Part shown: positions 42,542 to 52,023 of the stretch, in pieces | How the letters are laid out: the number at the start of each line of letters is the position of its first letter | Position numbering within the stretch: the first letter of the stretch is position 1 | NCBI GenBank assembly: GCA_963576735.1 | Contig: OY755181.1 | Location: forward strand, 5,456,001 to 5,520,000 | DNA length: 64,000 nt | Direction: 5' to 3' | Source: Bedellia somnulentella | Lineage: Eukaryota > Arthropoda > Insecta > Lepidoptera > Bedelliidae | Position numbers and translations under genes: made by a program | The notes under the pieces: model-generated | What the model was told of the DNA's origin: nothing | The model's database searches: none | The model's input: only the letters and a program-made list of their open reading frames with translations

Positions 42542-42886
42542 GCTGTGTAGTGTCGGCTTAGAATAGCACTACCCCATTTCTTCCGGTGGGTGTACGTAAA
42601 AGGCGACTAACGGTATTGGGGCTTTTAAGGGATTTTGGGCGATGCGGTTGGAGACCTATCACCAAAAACCTTTATTTAAACATCTTTTCCCCACATAACT
42701 TTCCAAAAGTGGTTGAGGAATTTCTAATTCCTTAGCTCGGGCTACCCCGTTAAGGGATTTATAGCCGTGAGTATATGTATGTATGTAGATGGCGCTTGCC
42801 ATGTGAGTTCAGGAGTATTGGTACCTCTGCCAACTCCTTCGGGGATAAACGGCGTGAACGTTGATGTTATGTTTTTATGTATGTAT
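42542..42886 (+). repeat. S1-S2 composite SINE with a single 13-bp target duplication
   Basis: 42542-42787 is a full S1a including its (ATGT)n. 42793-42886 is the 3' end of S2 (TGGTACCTCTGCCAACTCCT, TCGGGG, GGCGTGAACGTT) with its own tail. GTAGAATATACTC borders the whole unit at 42529-42541 and 42887-42899, so the two parts were inserted together. Confidence 0.8.
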
Positions 42887-42899
42887 GTAGAATATACTC

Positions 42900-43180
42900 A
42901 TCTTCCAAAAGTAGCTAAGGATTTTTTTATTCTGAAGCTCTGGCTACCTCTTCTAGGGATTCATAGCCTGTAGTATATGTATGAACGTTTTTAAAGTATA
43001 TTTTTTGTTTTTTCATTTGAATAATTGTTTTTTTTTGTCACTAAATAAGGTAATTATTAAACTAAAGTTACTTGCTGCTAAGCACGGCGTTAGGGCCGGG
43101 CAGCGCGCGCTGTTCCAGGTTGGTCGCGTACGGCATCGACACGTCTACTCCCGTCACTCTCCACACGGGAGCATCTATCA
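42900..43180 (-). pseudogene. Tandem copy A of Pdhb last exon, plus S1 and trailer
   Basis: S1 3' part at 42900-42985, then a T-rich trailer, then exon-7-like sequence at 43069-43180 (minus strand). The exon piece ends in AACAAGTAA, giving the ending VLSNK-stop, lacks about 18 bp around DVVAAV, and breaks off upstream where S1 sequence begins. No splice acceptor. Confidence 0.8.
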
Positions 43181-43431
43181 TTCGTCATCACCAACATTTT
43201 TTTTCAATCTTTTCCCACTTCCTAAAGTGGGTAAGGATTTTTTATTCAGAAGGTCTGACTACCCCTTTAAGGGATTTATAGTCGCTAGTATATGTATGAA
43301 GGTTTTTTTAAAGTTTTTTTTAATTGAAGTTTGTTTGTTATTTTATTTTTTTCGCTGCTACATAAAAGTATTATTTCAAAATTAAGTTACTTGTTGCTAA
43401 GCACAGCGTTGACGGCGTTGTATGTATGAAC
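43181..43431 (-). pseudogene. Tandem copy B: S1 part and 30-bp exon-7 remnant
   Basis: S1 3' part 43185-43300, a diverged T-rich trailer, then only the last ~10 codons of the exon (43384-43417, again with the TAA stop), joined to TATGTATGAACG. Confidence 0.7.
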
Positions 43432-43648
43432 GATTTTTCAAGTACTTTTTTGTTTTTTTATTTCAATAATTGTTTTTTGTCACTGAATAAAGTAATTATT
43501 AAAATAAAGTTACTTGTTGCTAAGCACGGCGTTGACAGCAGCGACCACGTCGTTAGGGCCGGGCAGCGCGCGCTGTTCCAGGTTGGTCGCGTACGGCATC
43601 GGCACGTCTACTCCCGTCACTCTCCACACGGGAGCGTCTATCATTCAT
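43432..43648 (-). pseudogene. Tandem copy C of Pdhb last exon
   Basis: Trailer and exon sequence 43508-43648 with the stop AACAAGTAA. It keeps the frame from the Asp-Ala-Pro-Val-Trp region to the end, but is cut upstream at the same point as copy A (GGAGCGTCTATCATTC), and has no acceptor. Confidence 0.8.
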
Positions 43649-43757
43649 CATCACCAATCCTTCCCCCACTATACTTTTAAAAGTGGCTAAGGACTTTTTT
43701 ATTCCAAAGCTCCCGCTACCCCTTTGAGATAGTCGGTAGTGTATGTGTGAATGATTT
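43645..43757 (+). repeat. S1 3' part between Pdhb exon copies
   Basis: CATCACCAATCCTTCCCCCA through TTTTAAAAGTGGCTAAGG to a decayed tail. The same junction occurs at 43185, so S1 was part of the duplicated unit. Confidence 0.7.
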
Positions 43758-43827
43758 TTTTTTGTTGTTTTTTTTTGTTGCATTTTTTATATATTTTTTT
43801 GTTTTTTTAATACATTTTTTTTTATTT

Positions 43828-44030
43828 TTAATGCTCAGTCCATACATACTTGTTGCTAAGCACGGCGTTGACGGCGGCGACCACGTCGTTAGGGCCGGGC
43901 AGCGCGCGCTGTTCCAGGTTTGTTGCGTACGGCATCGGCACGTCTACTCCCGTCACTCTCCACACGGGAGCGTCCAGTTCGAAGAATGAGGGTGATTCCA
44001 TCACTCGGCCGCAGATTTCTGCGCCTATGC
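43828..44030 (-). CDS. Pdhb: Pdhb exon 7 (last coding exon)
   Basis: Acceptor TTCTCCTCCAG ends at 44031. Residues 299-365, including [20 protein letters not shown] and [18 protein letters not shown]. The stop TAA is at 43828-43830. The expected earlier stop after VLSNK is replaced by TATGTATGG, which resembles a SINE tail unit. Confidence 0.93.
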
Positions 44031-47000
44031 CTGGAGGAGAATAGTTTTTGATTAAAATTGCTGTAGAAAAATACAGTTTAGGACATATTTTGTGATATTG
44101 GATTGTGCGTTTGAGTAGAAGAAAGACAGCGTCAATATACATCCTACATGTGAACTATTTGTCTTCTTTTATCTTTGACTCTTTCTTCCTATGAACTTAA
44201 CATTTAAAAGCTAACTTTACAGATTTGAGTATGAGATAACCATTTATTTGGTGCACTTATTTAAAGACTTGACTGCAAAACAAGGGTTAAGAAAGATAAT
44301 TTTAGATGATAATACAAGTGAGATCTTTACTGATAACGCAAGGCAACTCAGAAACGTTTACTGTTCGGTCGGAGGGATCGCTGGTTTAACAAGCCAACGA
44401 TTTTTAGTCAATGTGGCTTTTACTTAACATTCTTTTCCCAACTCAAACTTTTTTAAGATTTACAGCCATGAGTCCCACGTGTATGTATTTTGAATGATAT
44501 GTTAATTGTTCAAAATATGTGAAATAGCTATGTAATTCATACAAATGAAAACCAAAGATAGCTTAACATTTCAATTCCTGCTAAATTGTACTATTGAAAT
44601 TCTATGTTTTTCTATACTTGCTACTACAAAGCTTTTCACAGGCGAATCAAATCGCACTTGGCCATTATTAAGAAACTTTATGAGTTTTTATTTGCATATT
44701 CATACATACAATACATATACTCACGCCATTAGTTCCCCTTGGGGTAGGCAGAGACTATCAATCGCCACTTCGTACGATCCTGACAAACCTCTCTTACTTC
44801 GTTTACATCCATCAATCTTTTCATACATGCTCTTTTATTCATCATACTACGGACGCCTGCCTTTTTGAGCACACTCTCAATTTGGTCAAAATTTGTTCTC
44901 CGTGGTCGGCCTCTACTAACATTACCATCCACACTAGCTCTACATCCCTTTTACATATGTTGCCTATTAATGTTGGCCATTTAAAAATACATAGATTTTT
45001 CTTATCATAAAGTAATCATTTATGTATACACTTACCTGACTGGGGCCATCCCTCTTCAACGGTTATTAAATGGTGTGTCTTAGATAACGACTGCGCGATG
45101 GTGTCGAAGTCTAGCGGCCTGATTGACCTTAGATTAATTACTTCGCATTCGATTCCTGAAAAAATAGATATTTATTAACTGGGTAGCACACAGGTCATTT
45201 TTATTCTGTAAGAAATAAGGGACTGTAAACGCTTTCCAGATTGACGGTACATATTTAATGAAAAATTGGAGAAGTTTCACTAATGCAAAGTACGGAAAGC
45301 ACATTATAATTAAAACAACTATTGATTTTCGGATATTTTAATCGCGTGTTATTACATTGTTTTTAAAGCTTTTAACATCTCTTAGAAAATACTACGGAAA
45401 ACACATTTTAAATGCATAGCATCTCAGAACACCCTCTGCAAACAGTCTTCAAGCGTGTATATTAATAAAGAAATCCTCTCTTATAATTACGTGCTTGGAG
45501 GAAACTTAAAGCCACTAAGACTCGATTGTATGTGTATATCGGGAGCTTCAGGACAAAGGCTGATAAATAGTCTTTTATAATACTATAAATACTAAGAGAA
45601 AGCTATACTTGAATAAATCCTTGTCTTTTCATACAATTCTTCATCAAATTCTTTTGAACAAATTGAAATGATGATTTTTATCTCATTATGACGCCACATC
45701 GTTACGCAAAATTTATTTATTGTCTAATTCGATTAATGGACGAATATTTTAAATGATAACTACTAGTGACATATATACACGTAACATATTAATTCAATAC
45801 ATACGGCTAATGTATACATACACGGCTATAAATCCCTAGAAGAGGTAGCCAGAGCTAAGGAATTAAAAATTCCTCAGCCACTTTTGGAAGTTGCGTGGGG
45901 AAAAGATGGTAAAATAAAGGTCGTTCGTGATGGGTCTCCAACCGCATCGCCCAAAAATCCCAAAAAGCCCCATTAATTCAATGAACTTTATATTTTAAAT
46001 GATAACTACTAGTGACATCTATGCACGTAACATCTTAATGCAATGAACTTTATTGATGCACATGGCACTTCACTCACTTAAGTCAATCGCGTCTCTGATA
46101 GCTCTTGCCGCACTTATTTACGCAAAACGTGCCTTTTTTATGTACATGAAGCCAGCGTTTATCGATATTTGAACTAACGTTTTGACATCAATTAAGGAGA
46201 AGATACAAAGGGGATACCAATAAGGGGAGAGAAGTGGTACAAGACAGCTGTAATATTGAAAAAATAACACTATCCATGCAAAGTTGAGACAACCCATACA
46301 TACATACACTCACACCATTAGTTCCTATTGGGGAAATCAGAGACAATCGATCGCCACTTTGTACGATCGTCTCAAGCGTCCTCTATATTGATCAATCTTT
46401 TCATACATGCTTTTTTATTCTTCGTATTTCGAACGCCTGCATTTTGAGCACTACTAACTGAATAAATCGGGTTCTTGCGATACGATTGCCTTAGTTAACT
46501 TAACCCCGATTACTGTAACACCACATCTGGATATAACACAACGTTTCATATGACTAGGTCAAGTATTTATTTAACAATATCTCACCATTCCCAGCCAGTT
46601 GTTCTGCCGCGGCCATCGCGTGCTGCGTGGCGCGACCCGCACACACCACCGTCACGTGACTGCCCGCGCGCTCTACCTTGGCTTGGCCTGGAACACGTGA
46701 TATAACCTTTGACTAGACAGACTTACTAATCAATATTACAATAAAACTAATTGAAAAGACAGACTTAGTTTAAACATACTAATAATATTAAGATATATAT
46801 TAAAAAGACACACTGTACTAAACATTAGAATGAATTAATTACCTTTACGTTTGAATTGATATAATTTAAAAACACATCATTTGATATGCCGTGTAGTGCC
46901 GGTTTAGAATGTCGCTACCCCTTTCTACCCACGGGTGTCGTAAGAGGTGACTAAGGGTATTAAGGCTTTTTATTGGATTTTTGGGCGATGCGGTTGGAGA

Positions 47001-50000
47001 CCCATCACCAAAAACCTTTATTTTTACCATCTTTTCCCCACTGAACTTCCAAAAGTGGCTGAGGAATTTATAATTCCTTAACTCTGGTTACCCCTTCTAG
47101 GGAAATATAGCCGTGAGTATATGTATGTATGTATGTACATCATTTGATATCGAATGACTAAGTGAGACAAATCATCACTAAGATTCAACCCATTTCCTCT
47201 TTTATCTTTATTTGTTCATTAATATTTGAATATGAAATACAATTCGTTGCATTTACTGTAAATTGTAAAACGACTCTATATATATAAAACCAGAATTAAT
47301 CTTAATTTCCTATAGAAATTCACAAAACATGGTTAAATTATCACAAATCCTTACCAATGGGCAAAACAAAGTCGGGTGACAGAGCCTGATCTGAAACAGG
47401 GAATTGAAGTCCATACATCATCTCGTTTTCTAGGAACACAACTGGGTCGGGGTCGCGAATGGCAGCTTTCAGTAGACCTGCAAAAAGATAAAAAGAAAGA
47501 TTAAATCAAATAAATTTGTACAAAAAAACCATTTTTTGCCATGAACCAGAGTCGACATCAATGACATCTTGACCATGTGAAGATCATTTATATTATATAG
47601 GGGAAGCCAGAGCTTCAGAACTAGAAAGTCCTCAGCCACATTTTGGAAGTTGATAGGGGAGAAAATGGTAGAAATAAAGTATTGTTGGTGGTGGGTTAAA
47701 ACCACATAAAAAGCCCTATAATCTTAGTCGCCTCTAACGACACCCGTGAGTAAAAAGGGGTAGTGACCTAAGCCGGCACTACATGCTCGTATTACTACTC
47801 TTAAAGTGCTTCGTATCTAAAGATGCTTCAATAAATTTAACAATCATGCGTTGACGTGAAAAAATATCCTTTACAAAGAATATATGCCTGTTTACAGAAG
47901 AAATATTAATTGCAGTGCCTGTACTATATTGAACTTGTATGATAGTCACCATACATGGGCAGCATGAGCTGTCACTATCAACTGCTTGAAATCTATCATA
48001 GATAGCCGGGTTGTCAACTGGTTCGTCATCTTGCGAGCGGTGCGTGATTGGCTCTACTTAAAAGACTAGTAAAATTAACTTATAGGTAAGTTTTTAGTGA
48101 CATTCTAAACGCAAAGAATCATATTTTTTTTTAAATAAATGCCATAAATAAACAAATAAATAATCTTTTAGCTTAACTACAGTTTGCTACTCAGTCGCAA
48201 GCAGCTGTCATTTAAGCCATTATAATGTATAGCCCCTTTAAATCATTAGTTATCAGATCCTTCCAAAGTTACTCATAATTAAAAGGTAGTTAATAAAGTA
48301 TTCATCAAATAATGATCTATGATTTTGCTACCATCATCTACCGCTATAACTCATACTGCATAAAACCAAAAAATGACATCTCACCCTTAGCATCTTCAGC
48401 CGAATAAGGCATAAGCACCTTAAGTCCCGGACAGTGTCCGTACCAGGCGGCGAAACACTGCGAGTGCTGCGCCGCGACGCCGGCCGCCGCGCCGTTGGTC
48501 CCGCGGAACACTATCGGACAGTTCACCTGGCCCGCAGACATGTAGTACGTTTTAGCGGCAGAGTTTATTATCTGGAACGTAAAGAGACTCGTCAACCAAC
48601 TTTCTAACAAGAGGCTTGCTAATTCTGAAGATTTCCCTACTCCTCTACTCAAGACAGTTTCTAATCCCAAAGATTTGGCTACTCCTCTAAACAAGAGACT
48701 TTCTAATTCTGAAGATTTAGCTAGAGACTGATCTCATCATCAACCGTTAGTCCCGCGGAACACGATCGGACAGTTCACTTTGCCCACCGACATGTAGTAC
48801 GTTTTAGCGGTAGAGTTTATGATCTGGAACGTGAAGAGACTCGTCAACAAATTTTAAAATTCTGAGGATTTGGCTACTCCCCTAACAAGATACTTTCTAA
48901 ATCTAAAGATTTTTCTACTACCCTATTCAAGAGAGTTACTAATTTTGAAGATTTGGCTACTCTTCTAATCAAGACACTTTATAATCCAAAAGATTTGGTT
49001 ACTCCTTTTTAAGATTTATAACCGCGGGTCCCTAGCCCTGCCGGTGGTCGTCCCAGCCGTGAAACACTGCGAGTGCTGCACCGCCAATTCGCCTGTGGCT
49101 AGAGACTCCTTTCATCATCAATCGTTATTCCCGCGGGATCGTATTGTTGGAACACTGTGAGACTGATATTGCCATACGACACATATTAGTTTTTGGCGGC
49201 CGAGTTAAACTCAAACTTCTATTGCATACCATAGTGTAAAAATAGTTGTTGTAATCAAGGCCCTAATTTATCATTACATCTTTGTAACATAATTTACTGT
49301 AGCTCAATATTTGTTTGATTCTTACATGCAGCTGTTTATTTTGGCAAAACAACGTTCGATAGTAAACATAGTTTTAGTAAAGTAGTAGTTAAATAAGTTA
49401 CGTGGCGAAAGAGAATTAGGGCCAGTTTTTTGATCCGTGGTTAACTCAACAATTTGTTAAATATCGTAACTATTAGTTAGATATCAGCAAAATGCATTTT
49501 TTGACCCGTGGTTAGAGTAACTAATGGTCAAATATCGAACCAAAATGGATTTACGATTTAACTACTGGTTAGTCATTTAACTATAGTCAATGTAACAAAT
49601 AGTTATATTTTTAACCCCGGATCAAAAAACTGGCCCTTAGGATACGATTCTACCTCAGATGGGCGAGGAAAATGGAGAGAACCAATAGAATCGCAACATT
49701 TAGACTGAGCGGACCAAGTTTAAAGACGCAATGCTATTGGTTGTTAAAAAAAACATATTATCCACATTGTGGGAGCGCCTTAAATAACAATTATTAATTG
49801 AGTGCTTTCACACGTAACAATACTAATACCATTTATTTACTATACTCACATGATCAATAGCCTGCATAGCGAAGTTCCACGTCATGAATTCACAGATAGG
49901 TTTCAGACCAGCGAACGCTGCTCCGACAGCGATACCAGCGAAACCCATCTCTGTGATCGGAGTGTCGATAACACGCTTGTCTCCATATTTCTTCCATAGG

Positions 50001-51468
50001 CCTCTGGAAGCCCCATGACATATTTTTTAATATTCATTTAATCAAAATAATTAAGCACTATTACGGTCCCGGCTACTATTACGGTAGTAGTTGTTAGGTT
50101 GTCAACCCGCAATTGGCCAGCGTGGTGGGCTATGGCCAAATTGCCCTATATAGGGTAGGCTCGAGCCCCTTGGTGGGGACGTATATGGGCTGTGAGGATT
50201 GAGAAATTAAGCACTGCTCTCATCTGTGAAGTGTGACTATGATCAAATTACGCAGAAAGGACTCAATCTACAAAAAATCTAAATACATGTTCAAAGTTTA
50301 GACTGTATTTGGATAGTATATCCGCTTTTTGGTTTTTTTATGTCATAAACAAGTTTCTCCTTTCGAGCCAACATTTAGTTATAAAGATGTGTCGACGAGA
50401 AAAAGGATTTGTTATGCAAGAGGGTTTCTTAAAGATATGTAAATTATGCGGTCTATAAAAAATATATTAATAGGTGATAAATAAAGAATAAATAAAGGAA
50501 AGAAAAATTTCGACACAGGCGGGAATCGAACTCGCGACCTCGGGTATACGCCCCGACGCTCTGCCAACTGAGCCACCGTGTCAATTGGCTGCCAGTGCGA
50601 AATTCTTCTATCCTTTATTTCTTTTACACATTTAAGTAGTGTTTGTGTAAAAGAAATAAAGGATCTATCTTTATAAACATATTAAATTTTGATAGGGAAA
50701 AGATTGTAAAATAAATACTGTTGGTGATGGGATTTCCCCAAAAAGTCCCAATACCCTTAGTTGCCTCTTAAGATAACCCACGTGAGGAAATGGGGTAGTT
50801 CTATTCTAAGCTGACACTACACAGCACTTATACACATGGTTATGAATTCCAAGAAGGGGTAGCCAGGGCTAAATTATAAAAAAAAGCCTCAGTTATATTA
50901 CAAACTTAAGTGGGTATAAGACTGTAAAATAAAGGATGGTTAGTGATGGGTCTGCAACAATATTGCGCAGCAAGTCATTTTGTATTGAACATAATACCAA
51001 TACAACACAAACTGTATACAACTAAACTTTATAACCTATTCAATGAAATGTTCTTATCAATATGCAAACAAAAGTAGTAAAACTCAGTTTCAGCAGTATG
51101 TTTTTGGTTATATAACACTGAATTCAGATGGAGGAAATCTAAATCAACACTACCACTTTTTCAGCATAAGTGCCACTACTTAGATTAATGACAACTAGTT
51201 GAATCAGCAAAACATGTTTTTACTAATATCTGAGCAAACCATAGCACTTTTTTGCTTACCTGGACACTTTGTAGGCTCCATCATACTGAGCTACTTCCTC
51301 CCCTAATAGAAACACTTTTTCGTCTCTACTCATTTCTTCATCCATAGCTTGGTTTAATGCATCACGTATTGTAAGAGTTTTCTGAGCTAAAACTTGAGAC
51401 GATGAAAACATTCGACGGCTCAAACGAGGCAGCATTGCCGTTAGCACCGGTGAAGACATTAATGCCAT
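43828..51468 (-). CDS. Pdhb: Pyruvate dehydrogenase E1 subunit beta, mitochondrial (seven exons)
   Basis: The beta subunit of the thiamine-diphosphate-dependent E1 enzyme, which decarboxylates pyruvate in the mitochondrial matrix as an alpha2-beta2 tetramer. The exons, 51260-51468, 49850-50003, 48385-48571, 47355-47477, 46586-46687, 45036-45155 and 43828-44030, all have GT-AG borders and join in frame to 365 codons, the normal length. Residues 1-30 are Arg/Ser-rich ([12 protein letters not shown]), a mitochondrial import signal. Glu88 ([10 protein letters not shown]) matches the cofactor-binding Glu of the human beta subunit, and His157 (AAQHSQCF) the conserved active-site-region His. The C-terminal transketolase domain ([26 protein letters not shown]) is complete. 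The last six residues (YVWTEH) extend past the ending seen in the tandem copies. The introns carry SINEs, LINEs and a MITE. A THAP-like remnant starts 555 bp away, head to head. Confidence 0.95.
44425..44490 (+). repeat. Decayed S1 3' fragment in intron 6
   Basis: ATTCTTTTCCCAACTCAAAC and GATTTACAGCCATGAGT are S1-like. The upstream head is not recognisable. Confidence 0.4.
44702..44960 (-). repeat. LINE 3' end with RT C-terminal coding, in Pdhb intron 6
   Basis: On the minus strand it codes [39 protein letters not shown] and [12 protein letters not shown]. The stop lies inside the tail sequence CTCTGCCTACCCCAAGGGGA, and (CATA)n follows. This is the C-terminus of a lepidopteran non-LTR retrotransposon whose clade I cannot fix. 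Confidence 0.75.
45036..45155 (-). CDS. Pdhb: Pdhb exon 6
   Basis: Donor GTAAGT and acceptor TTCAG. Residues 259-299, including [16 protein letters not shown] and [12 protein letters not shown]. Confidence 0.95.
45748..46050 (-). repeat. Truncated S1a between ~60-bp direct repeats (intron 5)
   Basis: S1 tail and body at 45812-45975, head missing. AATGATAACTACTAGTGACA with the following CACGTAACAT.TTAA..CAAT occurs on both sides (about 45753 and 45994), much longer than a target duplication. Confidence 0.65.
46298..46460 (-). repeat. LINE 3' end fragment in intron 5
   Basis: CATACATACACTCACACCAT, TATTGGGG, then GATCGATCGCCACTTTG-like sequence and CGAACGCCTGC; non-coding by now. Confidence 0.6.
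46586..46687 (-). CDS. Pdhb: Pdhb exon 5
   Basis: Residues 225-259 ([31 protein letters not shown]). Donor GTGAGA, acceptor CCAG. Confidence 0.95.
46888..47136 (+). repeat. S1 SINE, hybrid subtype, with 14-bp target duplication
   Basis: ACATCATTTGATAT borders it at 46874-46887 and 47137-47150. Head of b type, body of a type, sharing private variants with the copy at 17001. In Pdhb intron 4, antisense to the gene. Confidence 0.88.
47355..47477 (-). CDS. Pdhb: Pdhb exon 4
   Basis: Residues 184-225 ([31 protein letters not shown]). Donor GTAAGG, acceptor TTTGCAG. Confidence 0.95.
47585..47790 (-). repeat. S1b SINE, tail lost, in intron 3
   Basis: From AGGGGAAGCCAGAGCTTCAG to GCCGGCACTACATGC, with the head slightly shortened. 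Confidence 0.65.
48385..48571 (-). CDS. Pdhb: Pdhb exon 3
   Basis: Acceptor GTTCCAG, donor GTGAGA. Residues 122-184 with [34 protein letters not shown] and [19 protein letters not shown]. The GC-rich 3' half is intact only in this copy. Confidence 0.95.
48587..49010 (-). repeat. 42-bp minisatellite in two blocks, intron 2
   Basis: AATTCTGAAGATTTGGCTAC-type units recur about every 41-42 bp at 48587-48725 (three units) and 48840-49010 (four units), each beginning CAAGAGACTTTCT or a variant. The two blocks follow the first and second exon-3 copies respectively. Confidence 0.75.
48742..48823 (-). pseudogene. Second, partial copy of Pdhb exon 3
   Basis: It has an intact-looking acceptor (CACGTTCCAG, ending 48824) and 27 codons in frame ([27 protein letters not shown]), then stops matching. 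Two of the amino-acid differences from exon 3 are at positions conserved in the family. It lacks the AAQHSQ half and a donor, so it is not a usable alternative exon. Confidence 0.8.
49037..49205 (-). pseudogene. Third, heavily decayed copy of Pdhb exon 3
   Basis: GAAACACTGCGAGTGCTGC (reverse of QHSQCF coding) at about 49060-49080 and CCGCGGGATCGTATTG, CATATTAGTTTTTGGCGGC at 49135-49200 match exon 3 with gaps and insertions. Confidence 0.6.
49419..49636. mobile_element. Harbinger-type MITE, 218 bp
   Basis: TIRs GGGCCAGTTTTTTGATCCG (49419) and the complement ending at 49636, with the 3-bp duplication TTA on both sides (49416-49418, 49637-49639). The TTA target is typical of PIF/Harbinger. Internal TTAACTA/TAGTTAAAT words repeat. 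No coding; lies in Pdhb intron 2. Confidence 0.8.
49850..50003 (-). CDS. Pdhb: Pdhb exon 2
   Basis: Residues 70-121 ([40 protein letters not shown]). Acceptor GGCTTCCAG, donor GTGAGT. Confidence 0.95.
50090..50205 (+). repeat. Retroelement 3' tail fragment, intron 1
   Basis: GTTGTCAACCCGCAATTGGC, CAGCGTGGTGGGCTATGGCC and TATATGGGCTGTGA are widespread in lepidopteran non-LTR trailers. Part of it recurs at 32556-32600. Confidence 0.5.
50476..50665 (-). repeat. tRNA-like repeat with short inverted ends (copy 1)
   Basis: On the minus strand 50512-50582 folds as a tRNA: acceptor GACACGG/CTGTGTC, D arm GCTC..GAGC, anticodon arm TCGGG..CCCGA, T arm with TTCGATT. A loop of GCGTATA would give anticodon GTA, but U33 is C and the T stem has a mismatch, so it is probably not a functional tRNA gene. 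Imperfect inverted repeats (AATAAAGGAAAGAAAAATTTCG and its counterpart, in part) flank it. TTTATTTCTTTTACAC..GTGTAAAAGAAATAAA forms a hairpin at its right end. A sister copy lies at 55668. Confidence 0.65.
50685..50975 (-). repeat. Two adjacent truncated S1 SINEs, intron 1
   Basis: 50685-50826 is a head half (GCTGACACTACACAGC end). 50829-50975 is a tail half (GGTTATGAATTCCAAGAAGG onward). Both are diverged. Confidence 0.55.
51260..51468 (-). CDS. Pdhb: Pdhb exon 1 with start codon
   Basis: ATG at 51466-51468 opens the mitochondrial presequence ([20 protein letters not shown]). The donor is CCAG|GTAAGC, and the exon ends within Arg70 (KVSR), which is completed in exon 2. Confidence 0.95.
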
Positions 51469-52023
51469 TTTACTATATTATTCACGGTTAAAACTATCAC
51501 TAATTGAAAACTATGTGACCAGATGAACTGACCTCTTGTTTAGGCAGTGTTTTATGTTTAGTTCTATGATTATGAAGGATGAATGGAGGTCACTTTGTTG
51601 ATTTGATGAGATGAGGAGCAAATGCAGAGAGATATCAGACGGGACACGGGAAGCTGATTTTTTATTTAACAAACGTCAATTTCAACTAGACAGGTATAGA
51701 TAAACGTCAAATATCAGCTGACGCTGCGCTGACGTTAGGTACTCGTTTAACAAATCTGGAATCTTGCTTTTTCAGTCTCAAAGCTCAAACATTGGAACTA
51801 TATTATTATAACCACAAACGATATAGGGTACACGTACACACACGGGATTATAACCTTTGACTATGAACACTATAGACAGAGCGATGTTACGTCATCCATT
51901 TTAAAAAGAGAAGCCCATATTTAAGTTCTTATATGTTAAAAAGAGACGCAAATCTTTATTTTCATTATTCATTTGTATATTGTTATTGTGACAAAAGAGA
52001 GTTAAGTTATTATTTAGTGAGGT
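51469..52023. promoter_or_regulatory. Shared 5' region between Pdhb and the THAP remnant
   Basis: 555 bp separate the two divergent start codons, a possible bidirectional promoter. No TATA box or clear initiator could be fixed. Confidence 0.4.

Noticed and set aside
42981..43385. Open frames across the Pdhb exon-7 copies on the plus strand
   Set aside because: Antisense shadows of the duplicated exon on the minus strand.
48742..48823. Mutually exclusive alternative exon 3 of Pdhb
   Set aside because: The copy has an acceptor and open frame but lacks the second half of the exon, including AAQHSQ, and has no plausible donor.
50512..50582. A functional tRNA gene (anticodon GTA) on the minus strand
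   Set aside because: C at position 33, a T-stem mismatch and a short variable loop, and it is embedded in a repeat that recurs at 55668 with disruptions. Called tRNA-like instead.
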